A stretch of 64,000 nucleotides of DNA from Hymenobacter latericoloratus (lineage in GTDB: Bacteria; Bacteroidota; Bacteroidia; Cytophagales; Hymenobacteraceae): contig NZ_JACHNV010000003.1 of the NCBI RefSeq assembly GCF_014199535.1, forward strand, positions 559,289-623,288. Direction: 5' to 3'. The notes under the pieces were generated by a model. It searched no databases. It was given only the letters and a program-made list of their open reading frames with translations, and was not told where the DNA came from. Both the position numbers and the translations under genes were made by a program. Positions 7,711 through 15,012 of the stretch are shown here, in pieces; position 1 is the stretch's first letter, and each line of letters starts with the position of its first letter.

Positions 7711-10007
7711 TTAACTCTGATGAGCCCCTGCTCAACGCACCCGTCACCTTGACCAACTGCGACCGGGAGCCCATTCACATTCCCGGCTCGGTGCAGCCCT
7801 ACGGGTTTCTGCTGTGCCTGGCGGAGGACACCCACCGCATCGTGCATGCCAGTCAGAACACCGAGCAGCTGCTGGGCCTGCCGGCCCGGCAGCTGCTCGG
7901 TGAAGGGCTGGAGCTCTTGCTGAACCCGGAGCAGGTAGCCCAGGTCCGGGGGCAGTTTGCTACCCTCACGGAGGCTGCCCGGCTGCTGGGCGTGCGCCTT
8001 GACCGGGTGCCGGATCAGCCTTTCTACAAGCTTATTCTACACCGCTACGATCAGCTGCTGTGGCTGGAATTTGAACCCGTAACTGAAACCGCGACCAGCG
8101 TGCTGGATCTGCCGGCCCTGAACGTTACCCTAAGCCAGATGCTGACCGCTACCTCCGTGCGGGAGTTCTGCCAGCGGGCCGTGGACGAGGTACGCGCCCT
8201 TACCGGCTTCGACCGGGTGCTTATGTACCGCTTTGCCGAGGATGCCAGCGGGGAAGTGGTGGCGGAAGCCAAACGGGAAGACCTGGAGCCCTACCTGGGC
8301 CTGCACTACCCCGCCACCGACATTCCGCCGCAGGCCCGGGCGCTGTACCTCAAGAACTGGCTGCGATTTATTCCGGATGTAGCCTACCAGCCGGCTCCGC
8401 TCGTGCCCGTGCTCCACCCCACGGCCGCCCGCCCGCCCGACATGACCCACGCGGTGCTGCGCAGCGTATCGCCCGTGCATCTGGAGTATCTGCGCAACAT
8501 GGGCGTGGCCGCCACCATGACTATTTCCGTGATTCAGGAGGGCCGCCTCTGGGGACTCATGACCTGCCACCACCTCACCCCCCGCCTGATCAGCTACGAG
8601 CTGCGCGAGCTGTGCTTGTTTGTCGGCAAAACGTTCTCGGCCCTGCTGGCGACCAAGCAGCAGCACGACGATTACGCTTACCAGCTGCACATCCGCGAAA
8701 CGCAGGCCCGGCTGTTTGAGCAGGTAAGCCGGCACGCCAACTTCATGGAAGGCCTCTACCGGCACACGCCCACGGTGCAGGATGTCATCGACTGCGGCGG
8801 GGCCGCCATCTGTTTTGAGGGCGACATCATCACGCTGGGCACCACCCCCACCACTGACCAGATTCAGGCCCTGCTTCAGTGGCTGCGGGAAAACGTGCGG
8901 GGCGATGTATTCAGCACGGATTCCTACGTGCAGCACAACCCTGCCGGGCTGGAGCTGCGCGCTACGGCCAGTGGGCTGCTGGCTATTGCCCTGGCCCATG
9001 AGCCCGGCGACTACATCATCTGGTTTCGGCCGGAGCAGGTGCAAACCGTGACCTGGGCCGGCAAAACCCAGAAGGCGCAGGTGCTGCAGGATGGGCAGCT
9101 GTACCTCTCGCCGCGCCAGTCATTTGAGGCCTGGAAGCAGACGGTGGACAATACCTCCGCCCCCTGGCGCCCTCTGGAAGTGGCCGCCGCCGGGGAAATC
9201 CGCCTTCACCTCTCGGATCTGCGCCTGAAAATAGTGAATGAGCTGCAGGCCCGGGCCGCTATCCTCAGCCGCCTGAATGCGGAGCTGGAGCGCAGCAACA
9301 ACGAGTTGGATTCTTTTGCCTACGTGGCCTCCCATGACCTGAAGGAGCCCCTGCGCGGGATTCACAACTACTCTATCTTTCTGCTGGAAGACTACGCCGA
9401 CCAGCTGGACGCCGACGGGGTCAACAAGCTCCAAACCCTGGTGCGTCTCAGCCAGCGCATGGAATCCCTGATTGAGTCGCTGCTGCAGCTCTCGCGGGTA
9501 GGGCGGCAGGAACTGGTTATAGCCGAAACCGACTTGGGTGAGGTGGCCACGGAAGTGCTGGAGCTGCTGCAGCCCCGCCTGGAGGAATTGCATACCACTG
9601 TCAGCGTGCGGGGCCCGCTGCCGACGCTGCGCTGCGACCGAATCAGGGTGCAGGAGGTGCTGGCTAACCTGCTGACCAACGCCATGCGCTACCACGACTC
9701 GCCCGAGGGCCGCGTGACTATTGGGCTGGCTCCGGCCGGCACGCTGGGGCCCCGCGGTACCGGGAACCCTGAGGACTATCACGTGTTGTATGTGCGCGAT
9801 AATGGCATTGGCATTGACCCCAAGCACCATCACACCATTTTTCGAATCTTTAAGCGCCTGCATGCGCAGGATAAATACGGGGGCGGTACTGGCGCCGGTC
9901 TGGCCATTGCCCGTAAAATGGTGGAGCGCCACGATGGCGAAATGTGGGTAGAATCCGTACCAGGTCGTGGAGCTACCTTTTACTTTTCTCTCTCAAAGCA
10001 TTTATAA
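7692..10007 (+). CDS. bphP: Bacteriophytochrome sensor histidine kinase
   Basis: Red/far-red photoreceptor kinase of about 771 residues. Domain order is PAS (to ~115), GAF (~135-310), PHY (~320-500), then HisKA and HATPase. The biliverdin-binding Cys is Cys23 in TNCDREPIHIPG, the GAF has PATDIPPQAR, and the PHY tongue has SPRQSFEAW. The kinase H-box SHDLKEPLR puts the phospho-acceptor at His548; N-box (NLLTNAMRYH), G1 (DNGIGID) and G2 (GGGTGAGLAIA) are present. No ATG lies before the conserved Cys. GTG at 7692 is chosen because it leaves 22 residues ahead of the Cys, as in Deinococcus BphP, and overlaps bphO. TTG at 7749 is possible but too short. The open frame continues far upstream inside bphO without biological meaning. 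Confidence 0.95.
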   Translation: MDRATVINSDEPLLNAPVTLTNCDREPIHIPGSVQPYGFLLCLAEDTHRIVHASQNTEQLLGLPARQLLGEGLELLLNPEQVAQVRGQFATLTEAARLLGVRLDRVPDQPFYKLILHRYDQLLWLEFEPVTETATSVLDLPALNVTLSQMLTATSVREFCQRAVDEVRALTGFDRVLMYRFAEDASGEVVAEAKREDLEPYLGLHYPATDIPPQARALYLKNWLRFIPDVAYQPAPLVPVLHPTAARPPDMTHAVLRSVSPVHLEYLRNMGVAATMTISVIQEGRLWGLMTCHHLTPRLISYELRELCLFVGKTFSALLATKQQHDDYAYQLHIRETQARLFEQVSRHANFMEGLYRHTPTVQDVIDCGGAAICFEGDIITLGTTPTTDQIQALLQWLRENVRGDVFSTDSYVQHNPAGLELRATASGLLAIALAHEPGDYIIWFRPEQVQTVTWAGKTQKAQVLQDGQLYLSPRQSFEAWKQTVDNTSAPWRPLEVAAAGEIRLHLSDLRLKIVNELQARAAILSRLNAELERSNNELDSFAYVASHDLKEPLRGIHNYSIFLLEDYADQLDADGVNKLQTLVRLSQRMESLIESLLQLSRVGRQELVIAETDLGEVATEVLELLQPRLEELHTTVSVRGPLPTLRCDRIRVQEVLANLLTNAMRYHDSPEGRVTIGLAPAGTLGPRGTGNPEDYHVLYVRDNGIGIDPKHHHTIFRIFKRLHAQDKYGGGTGAGLAIARKMVERHDGEMWVESVPGRGATFYFSLSKHL

Positions 10008-10009
10008 AA

Positions 10010-10462
10010 GTGATTACCTCATTTCTTAAGCCCATTCTGGTGGTGGAAGACAGCGTGGAGGATTTTACGGCGCTGGGGCGGGTATTCCGTAAGCAGGCGC
10101 TGCCCAATCCGCTGTTGCGCTGCGAAGACGGCGACCAGGCCCTGGAGTATCTGCAGGGCTACGGCAAGCACCCCGGCTGGCCCCCAACGCTGCCCGCCTT
10201 TGTGCTGCTGGACCTGAACCTGCCCGGTACGGATGGGCGCACGGTGCTGGGCATTCTCAAGCAGGACCCGCGGCTGCAGTCGATTCCGGTTATCATTTTC
10301 AGCACCTCCTCCAGCAGCCACGACGTGGAGGAGTGCTACCGCTTGGGGGCCAACAGCTACCTCACCAAACCGATTGAGTACGCTTCGCTGGAGGAAAAAA
10401 TGCAGGTGCTGGTAAGCTACTGGCTGAAAGCGTCGGAATTACCCCCGATGAGCCAGGCATGA
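10010..10462 (+). CDS. Single-domain response regulator, phytochrome-associated (Rcp1-like)
   Basis: 150 residues forming only a receiver domain. The acidic pocket is Glu13/Asp14 in LVVEDSVED, the phospho-acceptor is Asp68 in LLDLNLPGTDG, the switch Ser/Thr lies in IIFSTSSS, and the conserved Lys in YLTKPIE. It has no output domain and resembles Rcp1-type partners that take phosphate from phytochrome kinases. GTG at 10010 begins two bases after the bphP stop and gives a normal receiver N-terminus; an in-frame ATG at 9944 lies inside bphP and adds an implausible extension. The 3' end overlaps the next gene by ATGA. Confidence 0.92.
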   Translation: MITSFLKPILVVEDSVEDFTALGRVFRKQALPNPLLRCEDGDQALEYLQGYGKHPGWPPTLPAFVLLDLNLPGTDGRTVLGILKQDPRLQSIPVIIFSTSSSSHDVEECYRLGANSYLTKPIEYASLEEKMQVLVSYWLKASELPPMSQA

Positions 10463-11730
10463 GTGGAGCAAAGAAGATTTTGCTGATAGATGACAATGAG
10501 CAGGACCGTATGCTCTACAAGCGTTATCTGCGCAAACACCTGGGGCAGGAGCCGTTCCAGGTGTACGAAGCGGCTTCCGGAGAAGAAGGTCTGACCGCCT
10601 TTCAGGCCCGGCAGCCCGATTGCATTCTGCTGGACTATAACCTGCCCGATACCGATGGCCTGAGCCTGCTGCTGGCCCTGCAGCGGCTGGCCCCGCCCAA
10701 CACGTTGTGCGTGGTGATGATTACGGGCGGCGGTAGCGAGCAGCTGGCCGTGCGCGCCCTCAACAACGGGGCCCTGGATTACCTCGTGAAGCAGCACTTT
10801 GATCAGGAGCTGTTGGGCAAAACCGTGGTGCACGCCATCGAAAAAAATGAATGGCGCCAGCGCATCAGCCAGCACCACACCCAGCTGGAGGTCGTCAATC
10901 AGCAACTGCGCGATTCGCTGCGGGAGCTCACCGAAACGCGCCGGCAGGTGCAGGAGTTTAACCAACAGCTGCAGCGCGCCAACGAGGAGGTGCAGGCCCG
11001 CAACCGGGCCCTGGATGCGGCCAACCAGGAGCTGGCCCGCACCAACGCCGACCTCGATAACTTCGTGTACGCCGCCTCCCACGACCTGCGGCAGCCCGTC
11101 AACAACCTGCAGGGACTTTTTCAGGAGCTGCGGCGCTCGGCTACTTTCCACGACCCCGAGGAGGCCTACGTGCTGCGTCTGGTGGAGGAATCGTTGCGCG
11201 ACCTGTCCACCACCATTAACGGCCTGACAGCCGTGGTGCAGGAGGAGCGCCCGCCCGGCGGGGGGCTGACCGAGCCGGTGGATCTGGCCGGCCTGACGGC
11301 GGATGTGCTCCATACCCTGCGCCCCCAGCTGCTGGAAACGCAGGCCACCATCCGGACGGAATACACCGCCTTGCCCCGGGTGGTATTTGTGCGGGCTAAC
11401 CTGCGCACCATTCTGCTTAACCTGATTGCAAATGCCCTGAAGTACCGGCACCCGGCCCGCCTGCCGCACGTGAGCCTGCGCAGCTGGGCGGCCGCGGGGC
11501 AGGTAGTACTGGAGGTAGCGGATAACGGCCTGGGCATAGACCTGGAGCGCCACGGTCCGGAGCTGTTCAAGCTGTTTAGGCGCTTTCATCACCAGGCCGG
11601 CGAGGGAACCGGGGTAGGGCTATTTCTGGTAAACCGGCTGGTGCAGGGGCAAGGCGGGCGCATTGAGGTGGAAAGCCAGCCCGAGGCGGGTACCACCTTT
11701 CGGCTATATATCCCGGCCGGCCCGCTATAG
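10459..11730 (+). CDS. Hybrid protein: N-terminal receiver plus histidine kinase
   Basis: 423 residues. Residues 1-125 form a receiver domain with Asp11/Asp12 and phospho-acceptor Asp59 in LLDYNLPDTDG. A coiled coil of about 65 residues follows, rich in Gln, Arg and Glu. The HisKA H-box ASHDLRQPVNN has His208, and the HATPase domain shows NLIANALKY, DNGLGID and GTGVGLFLVNRL. There is no membrane segment or sensor domain, so its input is probably phosphate on the receiver. It is the last gene of the light-signalling operon and could form the second tier of a relay from BphP. It meets the flavin reductase gene tail to tail with a 6-base overlap. Confidence 0.93.
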   Translation: MSGAKKILLIDDNEQDRMLYKRYLRKHLGQEPFQVYEAASGEEGLTAFQARQPDCILLDYNLPDTDGLSLLLALQRLAPPNTLCVVMITGGGSEQLAVRALNNGALDYLVKQHFDQELLGKTVVHAIEKNEWRQRISQHHTQLEVVNQQLRDSLRELTETRRQVQEFNQQLQRANEEVQARNRALDAANQELARTNADLDNFVYAASHDLRQPVNNLQGLFQELRRSATFHDPEEAYVLRLVEESLRDLSTTINGLTAVVQEERPPGGGLTEPVDLAGLTADVLHTLRPQLLETQATIRTEYTALPRVVFVRANLRTILLNLIANALKYRHPARLPHVSLRSWAAAGQVVLEVADNGLGIDLERHGPELFKLFRRFHHQAGEGTGVGLFLVNRLVQGQGGRIEVESQPEAGTTFRLYIPAGPL

Positions 11731-12384
11731 CGGGTCGGTTTTGAGAGAAAGGGGAAGCTCCGGCACGGGCTGGCCGGGGCGGGCGTAGCCGTAGCGCGCT
11801 ACCGGAGTGGCCGTGTAGTACGTGTCGAGCCCGCTCAGGGCCACGGTGCCGGCCGCGGGCAGATCCAGAGACCCATCGGGGCGCAGGGCAGCCTCGGGCA
11901 GGTACAGGTGCAGCACCCGCCCGATGAGCAGCACGGTGCCGTTGGCTTCAATGGGCACTTCCTGCACCAGCTCCAAGCCAATCTGCAGGCGGCTTTCCTG
12001 CACGTAGGGGGTAGGAAAGTCGTCCCGAAACTCCGGTGTCAGGCCGCAGGCGGCAAACTCCGATACCTCTGCTTCAAAGTTGGCTGAGGTATAGTGGGCC
12101 TCCCGCACTATGCCGGCGTGCACGTGGTTAAGCGTGTAGTAGCGGGTAGCGCGGATGTTGTCGTAGGAGTGGCGCGGCACGCTGGGTGGGCGCATCACCA
12201 GGCCCAGCAGAGCCGGATTGGAGCCCAGGTGCACCACCGAGCTGATGATAGCCAGATTGGGCTGCCCCGCCGCATTGGCCGTGCCCAGCAGATTGGCGGA
12301 TTTGAACCCGGTAATGGCGTTGATCAGATTGAGCCGAAAAACCTTTTCCAGCTCGGCCAGATCAGAAGCGGTGAAATGAGGCAT
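11725..12384 (-). CDS. Flavin reductase family protein (FMN-binding split barrel)
   Basis: 219 residues with the flavin-reductase-like split-barrel fold. The block ANLLGTANAAGQPNLAIISS near residue 30 and the following GLVMRPPSVPRHSYDNIRAT are the FMN-binding core, and HYTSANFEAEVSEF near residue 98 is also typical. Such proteins bind FMN and either reduce it with NAD(P)H or act as flavoproteins of unknown substrate. It is a single-gene unit, convergent with the receiver-kinase gene. No signal peptide is present. Substrate cannot be inferred. Confidence 0.9.
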   Translation of the reverse strand: MPHFTASDLAELEKVFRLNLINAITGFKSANLLGTANAAGQPNLAIISSVVHLGSNPALLGLVMRPPSVPRHSYDNIRATRYYTLNHVHAGIVREAHYTSANFEAEVSEFAACGLTPEFRDDFPTPYVQESRLQIGLELVQEVPIEANGTVLLIGRVLHLYLPEAALRPDGSLDLPAAGTVALSGLDTYYTATPVARYGYARPGQPVPELPLSLKTDPL

Positions 12385-12480
12385 AGAATAGCAGCAAAGG
12401 GGGTACGAGAAGCATAACCGCTTCAGCAGGGAAAGGTCAGCATAATTATCGTTTTTATTTTGAAATAATATTCATGATAA

Positions 12481-12535
12481 AAATAAAATACCGTCACCCC
12501 ATTAAATCTATTAATGAGGTGACGGTATTTTATTT
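12481..12535 (-). terminator. Strong bidirectional terminator hairpin
   Basis: Perfect 18-bp inverted repeat, 12481-12498 with 12518-12535 (core ATACCGTCACC / GGTGACGGTAT), 19-base loop, and A/T-rich flanks that give a T-run on either strand. It lies directly after the fasciclin gene stop. Confidence 0.9.
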
Positions 12536-12558
12536 TTGTAAATAATAAGACGGCCGGG

Positions 12559-13131
12559 TTAGGGCATCAGAACCTTATCAATTACGTGAATCACGCCGTT
12601 GCTCTGCGTTACATCGTAGGTAGAAATCGTGCTGATATTTCCTTTTTCGTCCTGGAGCACAATGTTTTTCGGGCCGTTCATCATGGCCTTCAGCGTGCCG
12701 CCGCTTACCGTCTTGAGCGTGGCCGTACCTGTACCCGATTTAATAGCGGCCATAATCTTGTCGGCCGTCAGGTTGCCAGCTACCACGTGGTAGGTCAGGA
12801 TTTTGGTAAGCGTGGTCTTATTCTCCGGCTTCACCAGGGTTTCCACGGTACCGGCCGGCAGGGCGTTGAACGCAGCGTTGGTGGGCGCAAACACCGTAAA
12901 AGGGCCTTTGCCCTGCAGCGTTTCTGCCAGCCCGGCGGCTTTCACGGCCGCTACCAGCGTCGTATGGTCTTTGGAGTTAACGGCGTTTTCAACAATGGTC
13001 TTGTTGGGGTACATGGCCTCGCCGCCTACGGCTACGGTACCCGGGGTGAGTTTGGCCTGGGCCACGGCCGAAGTCATGGAAATGGTACCCAGCAGGGCGG
13101 CGCAGGCAAACGAAAGCAGGTGCTTTTTCAT
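12559..13131 (-). CDS. Secreted fasciclin (FAS1) domain protein
   Basis: 190 residues. It has an N-terminal signal peptide (MKKHLLSFACAALLG, cleavage likely after AVAQA) and then one FAS1 domain (~45-188). FAS1 hallmarks are visible: FTVFAPTNAAFNALP near residue 92, YHVVAGNLTADKI near 130, and NGVIHVIDKVLMP at the C-terminus. FAS1 domains mediate adhesion or surface interactions; no enzymatic role is implied. An in-frame ATG at 13174-13176 has a near-perfect AAGGAGG five bases upstream, unusual for Bacteroidota. Starting there would add 15 residues before the signal peptide. The shorter start is chosen because it gives a canonical signal sequence, but both remain open. Confidence 0.92.
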   Translation of the reverse strand: MKKHLLSFACAALLGTISMTSAVAQAKLTPGTVAVGGEAMYPNKTIVENAVNSKDHTTLVAAVKAAGLAETLQGKGPFTVFAPTNAAFNALPAGTVETLVKPENKTTLTKILTYHVVAGNLTADKIMAAIKSGTGTATLKTVSGGTLKAMMNGPKNIVLQDEKGNISTISTYDVTQSNGVIHVIDKVLMP

Positions 13132-13186
13132 GACATGAAAAGGAAAGGGTGAGGAGGAAAATATAGTTAACCGCATGTACGCCTCC

Positions 13187-13554
13187 TTTTATTCACTTGG
13201 ATTTACCAGCCTGTAAAATATTTTTTTGCTAGCTGCGGAATATTCTGGTTATCTGTCTGAGCGTGCCAAACTATTCTTTGAAGAAAGTTAATTTATGAGT
13301 TGGTTAACCGCTTGCGGACCGCTGGAAATAAAAATAAAGCGGCCGCCAGTGCGCCTTTGGATACTACAGATCGTTCAACAGACCTATCGGGGAGTTGGGG
13401 AGCTTGGCCGGGCCGGCCGGGTAGTTGCAGTTATGCGAAAAACCAGCCTATATTTGTTGACCCGCTGTTCGGCGGTGAAGGCAGCGCGCGAACGGCTCCT
13501 GCCGGAAACAAATAACGGGATAAGCCCGTAAGCCTACCCCGTTACCGTGTTCTA
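13187..13554. other. Intergenic stretch without a convincing gene
   Basis: About 370 bases between the fasciclin gene and a possible small gene. It contains short open frames on the plus strand with no recognisable protein character, and a small palindrome around GGCCGGGCCGGCC. No tRNA or known RNA is seen. A weak hairpin AACGGG/CCCGTT near 13513-13543 could end the small minus-strand ORF. Confidence 0.5.
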
Positions 13555-13686
13555 TCAGTGGCGTTCCAGCATAAAGGAAACCACCGCGCGAACAAGTCCT
13601 CCCAGAGCTGCTTTGCCCAGCTCCAGCAGGACGCGGGCCAAACCAAGCTGCTCGGTTTGTTCCGCTTTCACACGTACCTTCTTCAT
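13555..13686 (-). CDS. Possible small protein, 43 residues, amphipathic
   Basis: Short open frame beginning MKKVRVKAEQTEQLGLAR and ending VVSFMLERH. The sequence would form one basic, amphipathic helix (Leu/Val/Ala alternating with Lys/Arg), with no known motif. A weak hairpin follows the stop at about 13513-13543. There is no clear promoter, and I do not recognise a family. It is listed because the composition looks protein-like and the flanks hold nothing else, but it may be chance. Confidence 0.35.
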   Translation of the reverse strand: MKKVRVKAEQTEQLGLARVLLELGKAALGGLVRAVVSFMLERH

Positions 13687-13725
13687 TGGAGTCAGAAGTT
13701 AGGTGTTTGCCCACCTGCTTCTTGA

Positions 13726-13755
13726 AACCCCGGCTGCGCCAACAGCCGGGGTTTT
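13726..13755 (+). terminator. Terminator hairpin facing the plus strand
   Basis: AACCCCGGCTG (13726-13736) pairs perfectly with CAGCCGGGGTT (13743-13753) and is followed by TTTTCGCTTTT on the plus strand. No plus-strand gene ending here is evident, so it may insulate the HD gene or end an unrecognised transcript. Confidence 0.7.
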
Positions 13756-13914
13756 CGCTTTTCTGAAGCGACCCGCGTTGGTGAGATGGTGTAACCGTGC
13801 GTTTGGGGCAAATATACCGGGCGCCGGCTCCGGGCCCGCGCGCCGGTCAGGTTTTAGGCGCGGAAGGGGGGGGGGCAGGGGCCGTGCGGGTGGCGGGCAA
13901 AGGCCAATCCGGCG

Positions 13915-13922
13915 TACTTTTG
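13915..13922 (+). promoter_or_regulatory. Candidate -7 element TACTTTTG before the HD gene
   Basis: Exact match to TAnnTTTG, 27 bases before the ATG of the HD hydrolase gene. No clear -33 TTTG is present. A run of ten G's (13866-13875) lies about 40 bases upstream of it. Confidence 0.5.
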
Positions 13923-13949
13923 CCGGCTCATCTTTCCCGCTTGTTTTCT

Positions 13950-14624
13950 ATGCCAACTGCCCCCGAGGAGCTTATTCAGCATACCGCCGACTTTATCCGC
14001 GCCAAATTCCTGCACGAAGGCTCCGGCCACGACTGGGAGCACATCCGGCGGGTGTGGCAGGTGGCCCGCGCCCTGGCCCGCCAAACCCCCCAGGCCAATC
14101 TGCTCGTGACGGAGCTGGGCGCCCTGCTCCATGACGTGGCCGATTGGAAGTTCCACGATGGGGACGAGGAGGCTGGCCCCCGCGCCGCCCGCCAGTGGCT
14201 GGAAAGCCAGCAGACGCCGGAAGCCGTTATTGGGCAGGTAGAGGCCATTATCCGGGAAATCAGCTTTAAGGGCCTGGGGGTGGCTACCCCCATGAGCAGC
14301 CTGGAAGGGGAGTTGGTGCAGGACGCCGACCGCCTCGATGCCATCGGGGCCATTGGGGTAGCGCGGGCCTTTGCCTACGGCGGCCACAAAAACCGGCCCC
14401 TGCACGACCCCTCGGTGCCGCCGGTGCAGCACGAGAGCTTCGCGAGCTACAAGCAGAATACGGCGCCCACCATCAACCACTTCTACGAGAAGCTGCTGCA
14501 CCTGCGGGAGCGGCTGAACACGCCCGCCGCCCGCCGGGTAGCCGAGCAGCGCCACGCGTATATGGAGCAGTTTCTGGCCCAGTTCCTGCGCGAGTGGGAA
14601 GGCCAGGATGTGGCGGAGCTGTAA
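13950..14624 (+). CDS. HD-domain phosphohydrolase
   Basis: 224 residues. It carries the metal-binding HD signature: His27 and His31 in GHDWEHIRRVW, the His61-Asp62 pair in LLHDVADWKF, and a distal Asp in QDADRLDAIGAIGVARAF near residue 130. This arrangement matches small cytoplasmic HD hydrolases of the YedJ/YpgQ kind, which hydrolyse nucleotides or related phosphates; the true substrate is unknown. The ATG at 13950 fits the family; an earlier in-frame ATG at 13797 would add an unlikely Gly/Ala/Arg-rich stretch. The small lipoprotein gene follows 16 bases later. Confidence 0.92.
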   Translation: MPTAPEELIQHTADFIRAKFLHEGSGHDWEHIRRVWQVARALARQTPQANLLVTELGALLHDVADWKFHDGDEEAGPRAARQWLESQQTPEAVIGQVEAIIREISFKGLGVATPMSSLEGELVQDADRLDAIGAIGVARAFAYGGHKNRPLHDPSVPPVQHESFASYKQNTAPTINHFYEKLLHLRERLNTPAARRVAEQRHAYMEQFLAQFLREWEGQDVAEL

Positions 14625-14640
14625 TTCCTATCTTTACCCC

Positions 14641-14883
14641 ATGGCCTTTTTACCCTCTGTTTCCCGCTGCCTGGCGCCCTTGCTGGTGCTGGTAGCGGTG
14701 GCTTCCTGCCGCACTTGTCCCATTGTTTCCTGTCATACCCGCAAGGTGCACCTGCACAGCGGCGTCAAGTACCGGGGCCAGCCCTTATTCAAAAAGCAAA
14801 ACCCCGCCATTGGCGAAAAAATCAAGGTGCACAAGCAGGAAACGGGCAAGCACAAAAACGACCGGAGCAAGCCGCTGAAATAG
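14641..14883 (+). CDS. Small predicted lipoprotein, Cys-rich with basic tail
   Basis: 80 residues. A hydrophobic N-terminal segment (LAPLLVLVAVASC) ends in a plausible lipobox with Cys23. Two further Cys follow (CRTCPIVSC), then a strongly Lys/His-rich tail to the C-terminus. The tail, with repeated K-x-H/K-K spacing, would be highly basic outside the inner membrane. I do not recognise a family. It lies 16 bases after the HD hydrolase gene on the same strand and may share its transcript. A short hairpin AGCCCG/CGGGCT follows the stop. Confidence 0.6.
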   Translation: MAFLPSVSRCLAPLLVLVAVASCRTCPIVSCHTRKVHLHSGVKYRGQPLFKKQNPAIGEKIKVHKQETGKHKNDRSKPLK

Positions 14884-15012
14884 CCCGCAAATCGGGCTTC
14901 TAGCTAGGTAAAACGGGTTTTTTTGCCTATCTTGCAGGCTTAAAGAAGTTCACTCTCACGGGCCGGCAAGCTCCACTATTCGGGGCTGCCGCCGGCCGAC
15001 TACACTCTCCCT

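Noticed and set aside
13295-13531. 78-residue plus-strand open frame
   Set aside because: No recognisable motif, irregular composition, no start signal; listed only as non-coding space.
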